16,554 bases of DNA from Candidatus Schekmanbacteria bacterium (GTDB taxonomy: Bacteria; Schekmanbacteria; GWA2-38-11; J061). Location of the stretch: positions 1 through 16,554 of the forward strand of contig RFHX01000022.1 in NCBI GenBank assembly GCA_003695725.1. Direction: 5' to 3'. The translations under genes were made by a program, and so were the position numbers. The notes below the pieces were generated by a model. That model ran no database searches. It saw only the letters and a program-made list of their open reading frames with translations, and was not told the origin of the DNA. Shown here in pieces: positions 1 to 7,612 of the stretch (position 1 is its first letter; each line of letters opens with the position of its first letter).

Positions 1-45
1 AATTATTTAAAGACAAAATTATTATATAAAATGTTTTGAAAATAT

Positions 46-1248
46 TTAAGGTAAATTTTGTTTCCAAAGCAGATATGGAGATTCTTCAGTCGATTTCAAT
101 GCAGATAAGATGGCATTTTTATCACTGTATCTTCCATTCTTGAGAAGTGAGCGGTAAAAAGCATTATAAAACATATCTGGATAAACCTTTACTTCGATCA
201 CTATTTTATTTTGTCCTAAAAGCTGTTTGTCTGCTTCATAGGGAAATTCAAAACTTTTTCCGGGTGCAATCCTTGTATCATATAATTCTCGATTAAGATC
301 TAAGCTAACCATTCTTCCTATGAATGCTTCCTTTAAGGTCTTGTCTATGATTTTTCCTTTCTCATCGATTATATAAGCCTTTACAACAACGAGAGGAGTT
401 ACATATGTGGGGAAATAATGTCCTACTCCGGAATTGGTTATTATGAGTTTTATTTTGAATTTTTCTGCTTCTTCAATTTTTTTGAGTTCCAATGAAAGTC
501 CTTTTAATGTTGTTTCTTTGTCATGAATTCCTTTGAAAAGATGCTTTCGACCGGGCATATGGCACTTTTGGCATATGATATTGGCTTTTCCATAAATGCT
601 TTCCTTCCATTCGTTGTAAGTGTTTACCAGAATTTTCCCGTTCAATTTATATCCCTTTTCGAGTTGATGACAGGCGGCACAAAATCGAGCATCTTCAAAA
701 AAATTCTTCTCTATAAATTTGTGCCCAAATAATAGATTTTTGTCTATTGGTGTTTCTGTTTGCAGGTTTTCTGAAATTTTAGGTCCATAGATTTTTCCTT
801 CTCTCATATGGCATACGAAACAGGAAACACCTGTTTTTCTAAGTTTTGGATTGAAAGAAGGATTATTTGAGTAGGAGCCAGATACATTCTTAGCCGAAAC
901 ATTTTCATTTTGTTCAATAGAGGGAGCATGGCAAAAATAGCAGGAGAGCGCTTCCGCTGGATTGGCTAAAGGCATCAATTGTCCGGTTAATCCTGCGCCG
1001 GTTGATTTACTATGGCGGGTGAATTTCCAATCTTCATATTGTTGTTTGTGGCATATTCCACAATTTTCTGGTGTTGAAATAAAATTACTTTCTTTTCCCT
1101 TTGTTAGCCCTTTGTTGAATAGATTTGATGATGTTGGAATTGGACGAATCCAATAGTCAGTTAATGAGATTTCTCCCCTGTCTGATAATGCTGACAGGGG
1201 AGAAGCGCTGATAAAGAGAAAAAGAATTGTTGTGAAAAATCTTTTCAC
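46..1248 (-). CDS. Exported pentaheme c-type cytochrome with C-terminal beta-type domain
   Basis: Predicted periplasmic electron-transfer protein of 400 residues. Residues 1-20 form a signal peptide (VKRFF, a hydrophobic run, then ASPLSA). Five CXXCH heme sites follow: CGICH 63-67, CYFCH 103-107, CFVCH 143-147, CAACH 190-194 and CQKCH 226-230. The first lies in a CGICHKQQYEDWKFTRHS context, typical of the cytochrome c554-like multiheme group. Residues from about 262 to the end lack hemes and carry NSGVGHYFPT (272-281), a motif I associate with beta-sandwich extensions of multiheme cytochromes. I chose the GTG start at 1248 because the signal peptide begins there and GTGA overlaps the TGA stop of the upstream cytochrome gene. 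The in-frame ATG at 1416 would only add 56 residues of off-frame reading of that gene's Cys-rich tail. The redox partner and substrate are unknown; membership of a respiratory chain is inferred. Confidence 0.88.
   Translation of the reverse strand: MKRFFTTILFLFISASPLSALSDRGEISLTDYWIRPIPTSSNLFNKGLTKGKESNFISTPENCGICHKQQYEDWKFTRHSKSTGAGLTGQLMPLANPAEALSCYFCHAPSIEQNENVSAKNVSGSYSNNPSFNPKLRKTGVSCFVCHMREGKIYGPKISENLQTETPIDKNLLFGHKFIEKNFFEDARFCAACHQLEKGYKLNGKILVNTYNEWKESIYGKANIICQKCHMPGRKHLFKGIHDKETTLKGLSLELKKIEEAEKFKIKLIITNSGVGHYFPTYVTPLVVVKAYIIDEKGKIIDKTLKEAFIGRMVSLDLNRELYDTRIAPGKSFEFPYEADKQLLGQNKIVIEVKVYPDMFYNAFYRSLLKNGRYSDKNAILSALKSTEESPYLLWKQNLP
1171..1204 (-). repeat. Perfect 12-bp inverted repeat (hairpin) inside the pentaheme cytochrome gene
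   Basis: The arms TTCTCCCCTGTC (1171-1182) and GACAGGGGAGAA (1193-1204) are exact reverse complements around a 10-base loop. They lie about 45 nt inside the pentaheme gene, at the end of its signal peptide region. In the minus-strand mRNA this should fold into a stable stem in a very AT-rich transcript. No U-run follows on either strand, so it is not a standard intrinsic terminator. A role in translation control or mRNA processing between the two coupled cytochrome genes is inference. Confidence 0.75.
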
Positions 1249-1919
1249 TTCCCACAAGGATTTTTCATTGCGCACGGATTGACTCCACAGGGGTTTTTGG
1301 TGCATGGGTTCTTTGCTGTACACGGATTTTTGGCACAGGGATTTTTTGTACATGGATTTTTCATCGTGCAAGGATTCTTGGCGCAAGGGTTGTAACTGCA
1401 TGGATTTTCCCCACATGGATTCTTAGCTGTGCACGGATTTTTCATACAGGGATTTTTCCCGCACGGGTTTTTTGCTGAACAAGGATTTTTATCGCACGGG
1501 TTTTTCCCGCATGGATTTTTCATTGAACAAGGATTCATTCCACATGGTTGAGCAGAAGGAGCAGATGATGCTTTTGAATGGGCAAGTACATAAGCCTTCA
1601 ATCCCTGCATTTCTTTGGAATCTGATGCAAGAGGCTTACTCTTCATTGGATTTTCCATACAGAAGTTGATTATACCTTCGAGAGTAAGCGTTTTCTTTGC
1701 CATATTGATATATCTTGGATATGGGTCGGAAGACAGTCCACTTCCATTTGGATGACAAGTTGCGCAGGAAACACCGATAGTGCTCAAGCTTTTATCTCCC
1801 CAGAGTTTTTCTCCATATTTAAGCATTTCAGTTTTTTCATCTGCGAAGGTTACATTGAGAAGCATTACAAAAAACAATAATGCTATCAATATGCTTAAAT
1901 TTTTTGATTTTTCTTTCAT
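1245..1919 (-). CDS. Exported monoheme cytochrome c with NPC-repeat cysteine-rich tail
   Basis: 224-residue secreted protein. An N-terminal signal peptide (residues 1-26, ending NVTFA) precedes a small class I-type cytochrome domain with one heme site, CATCH, at 52-56. A later segment (FCMENPM then KPLASDSKEM, about 86-104) resembles the distal half of SoxA/TsdA-like small cytochrome domains; M92 or M104 could be the axial ligand, which is uncertain. From residue 126 to the end the protein is almost entirely repeats of the form NPC plus two or three residues: 18 NPC and one QPC. The ribosome binding site AAAGGAGA (1925-1932) is well placed for the ATG at 1919. The stop overlaps the GTG start of the pentaheme gene, so the two are probably co-translated. 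The tail could bind metal, cross-link by disulfides or anchor the protein; nothing in the sequence decides this. Confidence 0.88.
   Translation of the reverse strand: MKEKSKNLSILIALLFFVMLLNVTFADEKTEMLKYGEKLWGDKSLSTIGVSCATCHPNGSGLSSDPYPRYINMAKKTLTLEGIINFCMENPMKSKPLASDSKEMQGLKAYVLAHSKASSAPSAQPCGMNPCSMKNPCGKNPCDKNPCSAKNPCGKNPCMKNPCTAKNPCGENPCSYNPCAKNPCTMKNPCTKNPCAKNPCTAKNPCTKNPCGVNPCAMKNPCGK
1254..1544 (-). repeat. NPC tandem repeat coding region (three-NPC, 16-residue higher-order unit)
   Basis: This stretch codes for residues 126-222 of the monoheme cytochrome. Cysteine spacings run 5,6,5,5,6,5,5,6,5,5,5,6,5,5,6,5,5,6. That is a 5-5-6 pattern, 16 residues or 48 bp, with a single extra five-residue step. 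The residues between NPC triplets are mainly K, G, T, A, S and M. Because the units are multiples of three bases, the other frame also stays open, which produces a false N-terminal extension of the downstream gene. Confidence 0.9.
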
Positions 1920-1951
1920 AATCTTCTCCTTTCAATTAGATTGATTTTTCT

Positions 1952-1979
1952 ATACTAATTGATTTTCATCATAATTCAA
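1952..1979 (-). promoter_or_regulatory. Candidate promoter of the cytochrome operon
   Basis: Reading the minus strand, TTGAAT (1979-1974, 4 of 6 matches to the -35 consensus) is followed after 16 bases by TAGTAT (1957-1952, 4 of 6 to the -10 consensus). TATAGA, 3 bases further on, is an alternative -10. The position would give a short leader before the ribosome binding site. AT-rich DNA gives such matches by chance, so this is tentative. Confidence 0.3.
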
Positions 1980-2081
1980 ATTTTTCCCGCCATTTCTTTT
2001 TTATTACTTTGTCTTATAAATTTTAAAATCCTTACAGTTTTTGATTTTTTTTCTTATCTTTGAAATAGAATTACTCATCTA

Positions 2082-2278
2082 ATGACACCGTTGGGATTGA
2101 CCAAATTGGGTTTATTAGAAAGAATTTATAATTCTAAGTTTTGAAGTTTTGCTCGAGAATAATTAAAAAAAGATATTGGAGTCAGGTATATTGTTCTATT
2201 AGGTGATGAAAAAGCAGAATGTTCAACGAAAAAAATATGATGGCAAATAAGCATCAAGTAGAAAGTATGAAAATTTGA
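2082..2278 (+). pseudogene. Decayed fragment resembling the histidyl-tRNA synthetase anticodon-binding domain
   Basis: The spacer upstream of mazG reads in one frame SFARE, a stop, then LKKDIGVRYIVLLGDEKAE (from 2145). After a shift of frame near 2205-2221 it reads NMMANKHQVESMKI up to the stop at 2276. This order matches the end of HisS-type proteins, where a KS..-A.K.G.RY-.V.LGE.E segment is followed by a K.M.T.EQ.E-like stretch. Two in-frame stops (2142, 2160) and the frameshift mean it cannot code for a working domain. The resemblance is from memory of the family and the fragment is short, so a chance match is possible. A leading in-frame ATG at 2082 gives only 20 codons. Confidence 0.4.
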
Positions 2279-2306
2279 AACTATAAAAATCGTCTTTTCA
2301 ATAGGT

Positions 2307-2352
2307 TATAATTTTTTTATGGAAATGGAACGCATTAGTTAGTATCCTAACT
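2307..2352 (+). promoter_or_regulatory. Candidate -10 element and leader dyad upstream of mazG
   Basis: A perfect TATAAT lies at 2307-2312, but no convincing -35 sits 16-18 bases upstream; TTGAAA at 2275-2280 is 26 bases away. About 25 bases downstream is the dyad AGTTAG-TATC-CTAACT (2337-2352), with 6-bp arms and a 4-base loop, which would lie in the mazG leader. It could be an operator or a small stem. Both elements are weak on their own. Confidence 0.3.
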
Positions 2353-2415
2353 TAAATATCCTTAAAAAACTTCTATATTTTTGATTGCCCTTATAAAAAG
2401 AGAAGACCGTTAAAA

Positions 2416-3201
2416 ATGAAGAAATTAGATACTGAATTTGAAAAAACTGTAGAGATAATGAAGCGTCTGCGAGCACCTGATGGTTGTCCCTGGGATAGAG
2501 AGCAGACTCGTGAATCCTTGAAGCCCTATTTGATTGAGGAAGCGTATGAGGTTTTGGAAGCCATAGACAACGGTGAAGCGAATAAACTTAAGGAAGAGCT
2601 TGGCGACCTCCTTCTTCAGACAGTCTTTCATGCGCAGATTGCAGAAGAAGAAGGAAAGTTTACGATAAAAGATGTTCTTCAATATTTGAATGAAAAATTG
2701 ATAAGGCGCCATCCCCATGTATTTGATGAGAAAAAAGTCGATTCTGCTAAGGAGGTCCTTTCAAATTGGGAAGAAATAAAGAGACAAGAGGGGAATAATA
2801 AGAATAACAAATCTATTCTGTCGAGCATTCCAAAATCTTTGCCTGCTCTTCTTTATGCTTATACATTGCAGAAGAGGGCTGCTCGTGTAGGTTTTGATTG
2901 GGATAGCGTTGAAGGTGCAATGGACAAACTTGATGAAGAATTATCGGAATTTAAAAAAGCAATGAAATCAGGCAGTAAAGGAGAGTTAGAGGATGAGATT
3001 GGAGACATACTATTTAGCTTGGTCAATGTATGCCGCTTTTATAAACTTCATCCTGAAGAAGCATTGAAAAAGACCTGTCTTAAATTTGTGAAACGTTTTA
3101 GATTCATTGAAGAGAAGGCAAAAGAGAGAGGAAAGAAAATTGAGAATATGACTCTCGAAGAGATGGACAACCTTTGGGAGGAATCCAAGAGGAAGATTTA
3201 G
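2416..3201 (+). CDS. mazG: MazG nucleoside triphosphate pyrophosphohydrolase
   Basis: 261-residue tandem-domain MazG, which hydrolyses (d)NTPs to monophosphates and pyrophosphate, cleaning the nucleotide pool or adjusting stress nucleotides in the cytosol. The N-terminal half has the signature PDGCPWDREQT (21-31), EExxE at 41-45 and ExxD at 61-64 (EELGD), the usual magnesium-binding acidic set. The second half repeats it with EELSE at 174-178 and EIGD at 194-197. IRRHPHVF (96-103) is the typical link between the halves. The length matches full two-domain bacterial MazG and nothing looks broken. The ribosome binding site before the ATG is weak (GAGAAG, rather distant). dnaE starts 32 bases after the stop on the same strand, so the two are probably cotranscribed. 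Confidence 0.95.
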   Translation: MKKLDTEFEKTVEIMKRLRAPDGCPWDREQTRESLKPYLIEEAYEVLEAIDNGEANKLKEELGDLLLQTVFHAQIAEEEGKFTIKDVLQYLNEKLIRRHPHVFDEKKVDSAKEVLSNWEEIKRQEGNNKNNKSILSSIPKSLPALLYAYTLQKRAARVGFDWDSVEGAMDKLDEELSEFKKAMKSGSKGELEDEIGDILFSLVNVCRFYKLHPEEALKKTCLKFVKRFRFIEEKAKERGKKIENMTLEEMDNLWEESKRKI

Positions 3202-3233
3202 TTTTTTTGTGAAGGGATAAAGTGAGTTAGATT

Positions 3234-6200
3234 ATGAGTTATGCAGATTTCATTCATTTGCACAATCATACCCAATACAGTCTTCTCGATGGGGCTATAA
3301 AGCCGAGAGAAATGGCTAAGTATGCACTTTCGATGAATATGCCTGCTGTCGCTATAACTGACCATGGAAATATGTATGGCGCTATGACTTTTTATCGCAT
3401 ATGCAAAGAGGAAGGCATAAAGCCAATTATTGGATGCGAGGTTTATGTTGCGCCTGAAAGTAGATTTAAAAAAAGTTCAGGTAAAAGTGATATCAAGTAC
3501 TACCATCTTATTCTTCTTGCAAAAAATATTGATGGTTATCACAATCTGATAAAATTGGTATCTGCTGGTTTCATCGAAGGTTTTTACTATAAACCACGCA
3601 TCGATGACGAAATTTTGAAAAAATATTCTGAAGGACTAATAGGAATGTCTGCCTGTCTTCAAGGTGAAATACCTTATTATTTACTTAATGAAAGACATAA
3701 AGAAGCAGAAGAGAAACTGTTGTTTTTTAATGATATATTTGGGAAAGATAATTTTTATGTCGAGATTCAGGACAATGGTCTTGCTGAGCAGGAAAGGGCA
3801 AATAAACTTTTGATTGAGCTTGCCAAAAAGCATTCCATACCGATTGTTGCCACGAATGATTGCCATTATTTGAAAAAAGAGCACGCCAATGCGCATGAAG
3901 CTTTGCTTTGTGTCGGTACAAAAAGCACCTTAAATGATGAGAAGAGATTTCGTTTCGAAACAGGAGAATTCTATTTCAAGTCGCCAGAAGAAATGAAATC
4001 GGCTTTCGATTTTTGCCCTGAAGCAATAGAAAATACTCTGGCTATTGCAGAAAAGTGCAATATTGAATTCGATTTTTCCAAAACATATCTGCCCACTTAT
4101 ACTCCTCCAAAAGGAATGACTTTAAAAAAATATCTCGAAAAACTTGCCTATGATGGTCTTGCAAAGCGTCTGGAAAAGATTTTGTCGAATATCGATGATG
4201 AAAGGGAACGAAAAAACAAAGAAAGGCAGTATTATGACCGCTTGAAGATGGAATTGGATATCATCGAAAAGCAGGGGTTCGAGGGATATTTCCTGATAGT
4301 TTGGGATTTTATAAATTATGCAAAAGAAAATGAGATTCCTGTTGGTCCTGGCAGAGGTTCAGCCGCAGGCAGTCTGGTAGCATATGTGCTTGGAATCACC
4401 GAAATTGACCCCATCAGGTATAAACTTTTCTTTGAGAGATTTCTAAATCCTGAAAGAAAGAGTATGCCGGATATAGATGTAGATTTTTGTCAGGAAAAAA
4501 GAGAGCAGGTCATTGACTATGTACGGAAAAAATATGGCGAAGAAAATGTGGGGTTGATAATTACCTTTGGCTCGATGAAGGCACGGGCAGTTATAAGGGA
4601 TGTAGGAAGAGTGATGGGACTGCCGCTTTCTGAAGTGGATATGATTGCAAAACTCATTCCAAATTCAGTTGGGATGACTCTGGATAAGGCATTGGAATTG
4701 GAGCCCCGTCTAAATGTGCTGATAGAAGAGAAAAAAGAAATAAAAGAGCTATTTGAAACAGCCAAGGTGCTTGAAGGACTTAGCAGACAGGAAGGGATTC
4801 ATGCAGCAGGTGTAGTTGTATCTCCTGAACCGCTTGTCAACTTTATACCGATTACGATAAGTTCTGAAAACAAAGATGATCCAAAAGCTCAGAAAGTTAT
4901 TACAACGCAATATCCAATGGAAGATGTTCCGCTAACGGGACTTCTGAAATTCGACTTTTTAGGTCTTAAAACCCTTACGGTAATAGATAAAACCTTGAAA
5001 TTGATCAAGGAAAATCGAGGAATAGAGATTGACCTGAATGAGATTCCCCTTGATGACAGGAATGTTTACGAATTTTTATGGAAAGGATATACAGTTGGAA
5101 TATTTCAGATAATCAGCACAGGAATGAAGAGTCTTCTTCAACGAATGAAACCTACCGCCTTTGAAGACCTTGTAGCGCTGTTGGCTCTTTATCGTCCGGG
5201 CCCTCTTGAAAATGCAATGGATGTAGAGTATGTGGAGGTTAAGCACGGCAAGAAGAAACCTCATTATGAGCATCCTCTCTTGGAAGATATTCTTAAGGAA
5301 ACTTATGGAGTAATTCTTTATCAAGAGCAAGTAATGCAGATTTCCAATGCCTTAAGCGGATATTCTCTTGCCGAAGCCGATATTTTGAGAAAAGCGATGG
5401 GTAAGAAAAAGCCCGAGATTATGGCTGCGCAGAAGAAAAAGTTTGTTGAAGGGGCAGTGAAAAACGGCATCGATGAAAATGTTGCAGGGAATATATTTGA
5501 CCTTATTGAGAAATTTGCAGGATATGGATTCAATAAATCTCACAGCACTGCATATGCCTTGATAACTTATAGGACTGCATACCTTAAATGTTATTATCCT
5601 GAGGAGTTTATGGCTGCACTGTTGAGCTGTGATATGTTTGATAACAAAAAACTTCCGGTAGATGTTTCTGAATGTAAAGATATGGGAATAAAACTTCTTC
5701 CTCCTGATGTAAATAAAAGCAGTGCTGAGTTTACCATCGAAGGCAACGCAATTCGCTATGGCTTGGCAGGTATCAAAAATGTTGGGCTTCAGGCAATAAA
5801 ATCAATTATTGAAAGCAGAGAAAAAGACGGCCCTTTTAAATCTATTTTTGACTTTTGCGAGCGTATCGATTTAAGGACTGCCAATAAGCGGGTTTTAGAA
5901 AGCCTAACTTTATGCGGCGCACTTGACTCTTTAGGTGCATCGAGAAGAAGCATATATGAGGGGCTTGATTATATTATTTCAGAATCTCAAAAGCGCAAGG
6001 ATGAGATTTTGTCAGGACAGGAAAATCTTTTTGGCAATATGAATAGTCCATCATCAGTCATATTTCAGAAACTTCCTGATGTTGAAGAATGGAGCGAAAA
6101 TGAGAGATTAAAAATGGAAAAAGATATTTTAGGAGTCTATTATACAGGGCATCCCCTCGACAAGTATAAGAGTTTGCTCGAAACATATAGTGACTGTGAT

Positions 6201-6815
6201 TTGTCCATTTTTTCCAATGAATTCAATGACAATGGGGATATGTCTGAAAATGGTGATAGTGAGGAGCTATATCAGAAAGAAGCAAATTGCCAGAGGATTT
6301 TGAAAGAGGGAGACATTGTTCATTTTGGAGGTGCCATTCGTTCACTTAAAACGCGCAAAACAAAAAAGGGTGAGATGATGGCATTTTTAGAAATCGAAAA
6401 CTTCAATGGAATTGCCGATGTTACAGTTTTCCCAAACTTATTTTCAGAGATTAAAGAAATTTTGAAAGAAGACAACCTTATCTTTTTAGAGTCGAAGGTG
6501 CAAAAGCGAAATGAAGAATTGAAGCTTGTAGCAGAAAAGATTGTACCAATCGATATGGCGAGGGAAGAATTTACAGGGAAAATGTTTATTGATATTGACA
6601 AATCTTCGCTGAAGGAAGAAGCTCTAAGAGAATTTCGTAAAGTTGTAGAAGAGGAAAAAGAAGGACGGTGCCAAATCTTTTTCAGAGTTATGACAGAGTC
6701 AGGGTTGAAGGTGATTATAAAGCTTCATAATAAACTTAAACCTCGAACAACAGATTATCTGTTGAATAAAGCTTATGAGTTTTTTGGCAGAGAATCTGTG
6801 TCAACGCTCCTTTAA
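3234..6815 (+). CDS. dnaE: DNA polymerase III alpha subunit (DnaE)
   Basis: 1193-residue replicative C-family polymerase. Order: PHP domain (about 1-280) with HLH at 8-10, D19, TDHGN at 42-46, GCE at 67-69 and NDCH at 208-211; palm with GPGRGSAAGS and the catalytic motif PDIDVDF (412-418; D415 and D417 correspond to E. coli D401/D403); third carboxylate D574 in KFDFLGLKTL; then fingers and beta-binding regions. QENLF (929-933) fits the internal sliding-clamp motif. An OB fold follows (about 1015-1100) and then the C-terminal domain. Length is near the E. coli protein (1160). The PHP metal ligands appear complete, unlike E. coli, so intrinsic 3'-5' exonuclease activity is possible. The start ATG is supported by the standard N-terminus. 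The last 15 bases overlap the convergent NlpC/P60 gene. Confidence 0.97.
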   Translation: MSYADFIHLHNHTQYSLLDGAIKPREMAKYALSMNMPAVAITDHGNMYGAMTFYRICKEEGIKPIIGCEVYVAPESRFKKSSGKSDIKYYHLILLAKNIDGYHNLIKLVSAGFIEGFYYKPRIDDEILKKYSEGLIGMSACLQGEIPYYLLNERHKEAEEKLLFFNDIFGKDNFYVEIQDNGLAEQERANKLLIELAKKHSIPIVATNDCHYLKKEHANAHEALLCVGTKSTLNDEKRFRFETGEFYFKSPEEMKSAFDFCPEAIENTLAIAEKCNIEFDFSKTYLPTYTPPKGMTLKKYLEKLAYDGLAKRLEKILSNIDDERERKNKERQYYDRLKMELDIIEKQGFEGYFLIVWDFINYAKENEIPVGPGRGSAAGSLVAYVLGITEIDPIRYKLFFERFLNPERKSMPDIDVDFCQEKREQVIDYVRKKYGEENVGLIITFGSMKARAVIRDVGRVMGLPLSEVDMIAKLIPNSVGMTLDKALELEPRLNVLIEEKKEIKELFETAKVLEGLSRQEGIHAAGVVVSPEPLVNFIPITISSENKDDPKAQKVITTQYPMEDVPLTGLLKFDFLGLKTLTVIDKTLKLIKENRGIEIDLNEIPLDDRNVYEFLWKGYTVGIFQIISTGMKSLLQRMKPTAFEDLVALLALYRPGPLENAMDVEYVEVKHGKKKPHYEHPLLEDILKETYGVILYQEQVMQISNALSGYSLAEADILRKAMGKKKPEIMAAQKKKFVEGAVKNGIDENVAGNIFDLIEKFAGYGFNKSHSTAYALITYRTAYLKCYYPEEFMAALLSCDMFDNKKLPVDVSECKDMGIKLLPPDVNKSSAEFTIEGNAIRYGLAGIKNVGLQAIKSIIESREKDGPFKSIFDFCERIDLRTANKRVLESLTLCGALDSLGASRRSIYEGLDYIISESQKRKDEILSGQENLFGNMNSPSSVIFQKLPDVEEWSENERLKMEKDILGVYYTGHPLDKYKSLLETYSDCDLSIFSNEFNDNGDMSENGDSEELYQKEANCQRILKEGDIVHFGGAIRSLKTRKTKKGEMMAFLEIENFNGIADVTVFPNLFSEIKEILKEDNLIFLESKVQKRNEELKLVAEKIVPIDMAREEFTGKMFIDIDKSSLKEEALREFRKVVEEEKEGRCQIFFRVMTESGLKVIIKLHNKLKPRTTDYLLNKAYEFFGRESVSTLL

Positions 6816-7355
6816 AATTCGCCTTGCTCCTAAAAACCTTCGCTTCCAGTAAGAACTGTTGATGCTGTCAGTGGTAACTCCTCTGCTCGTTGATGCATGA
6901 ACAAATTTACCGCCTGAAGTATATATTCCTACATGAGTTGGTTTTGACGGCTTCCTATGTCCGAAGAAGAGGCTAAATGGAAAGAAGAAACAACAGCAGC
7001 TGCTCTCTTTTATAGTCGTATCGAAAAAAAGGAGGTCTCCAAAAAGATATTCATCATCTTCCACTTTTCTTCCCACTGAGAATTGTTCAGCTACTGTTCG
7101 GGGAATTTTTATTCCTGCACTTGCATATACTCTTTGGGCAAAAGCTGAACAATCGATTCCTGATTTAGATGTGCCGCCATAACGATAAGGCGTATTCATA
7201 TATGCTGCCATCGTGTTTTTCATAGCCATTCGCTGTTTGTCGAGTGATGGCGCACAAGCTGTTATGACTGTAATGATTAGAATGAAAAAAAATTGAAATG
7301 TGGCTCTTATATGAGAGTATAAAAAACCTTCCTTTTCGTTTAAAAAATTTTCCAT
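6801..7355 (-). CDS. NlpC/P60-family cell-wall peptidase lipoprotein
   Basis: 184-residue predicted lipoprotein that should cleave peptidoglycan stem peptides in the periplasm. A basic and hydrophobic leader ends in the lipobox ITAC with lipidation at C34; the 19 residues before the hydrophobic run are longer than usual, so a shorter start is possible. The NlpC/P60 domain begins at YRYGGTSKSGIDCSAF, with catalytic C69; H141 (THVGIY) and H153 (FVHAS) complete the usual Cys-His-His set. Between DLLFFDT and the catalytic His segment lies an odd insert (about 114-140) containing CCCFFFPFSLFF, not usual for Spr-type enzymes. The gene is convergent with dnaE, the two stops overlapping by 15 bp, and no terminator is visible between them. 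The ribosome binding site is weak. Confidence 0.88.
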   Translation of the reverse strand: MENFLNEKEGFLYSHIRATFQFFFILIITVITACAPSLDKQRMAMKNTMAAYMNTPYRYGGTSKSGIDCSAFAQRVYASAGIKIPRTVAEQFSVGRKVEDDEYLFGDLLFFDTTIKESSCCCFFFPFSLFFGHRKPSKPTHVGIYTSGGKFVHASTSRGVTTDSINSSYWKRRFLGARRILKER

Positions 7356-7550
7356 TGTCTCTAAAAATTTTATTGTTTCATTTTAACATAATGAAGAGTT
7401 CGAATAGTAAATTTTCTGCATTTTTTTAAACTTCATTGAATATTTTCCATTATGTAAAGAGCCAGAAAAGGATTAAAAGAGAGATATTGGAAAAGTAAAT
7501 CAACTGGTAAAATCAGCAGTCAAAATTCTTTAAATCATTCGTTGACAAGA

Positions 7551-7580
7551 TTGACTGCCCTGCGTTATTTTTCATATATA
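7551..7580 (+). promoter_or_regulatory. Promoter of the GlmU-like/glmS gene run
   Basis: TTGACT (7551-7556, 5 of 6 to the -35 consensus) and TATATA (7575-7580) are 18 bases apart. TATAGA at 7577-7582 is an alternative -10 with a 20-base gap. A perfect TTGACA (7542-7547) sits 9 bases earlier, so the -35 hexamer is effectively duplicated, but no good -10 is 17 bases from that copy. A strong GGGGGAGG ribosome binding site (7599-7606) precedes the ATG at 7613. Confidence 0.55.
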
Positions 7581-7612
7581 GATAATAAAACTCCGTTGGG
7601 GGAGGAAAGTTT

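Noticed and set aside
1249-1416. 56-residue N-terminal extension of the pentaheme cytochrome from the ATG at 1416
   Set aside because: It is the NPC-repeat tail of the upstream gene read in another frame, has no exported-protein character, and would bury the clear signal peptide starting at GTG 1248.
1254-1544. CRISPR-like or non-coding tandem repeat array
   Set aside because: The units are protein-coding multiples of three with no unique spacers of constant length; they are codon-level NPC repeats.
1978-1996. Sigma-54 promoter on the minus strand before the cytochrome genes (TGGCGGG)
   Set aside because: The GG element is present, but no GC dinucleotide lies at the required 12-base distance; only TTTGAA is found about two bases out of register.
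2240-2254. Sigma-54 promoter before mazG (TGGCAAATAAGC)
   Set aside because: The distance from GG to GC is three bases too short for a -24/-12 promoter.
6795-6825. Bidirectional terminator between dnaE and the NlpC/P60 gene
   Set aside because: The two coding regions overlap by 15 bp and no inverted repeat is visible there.
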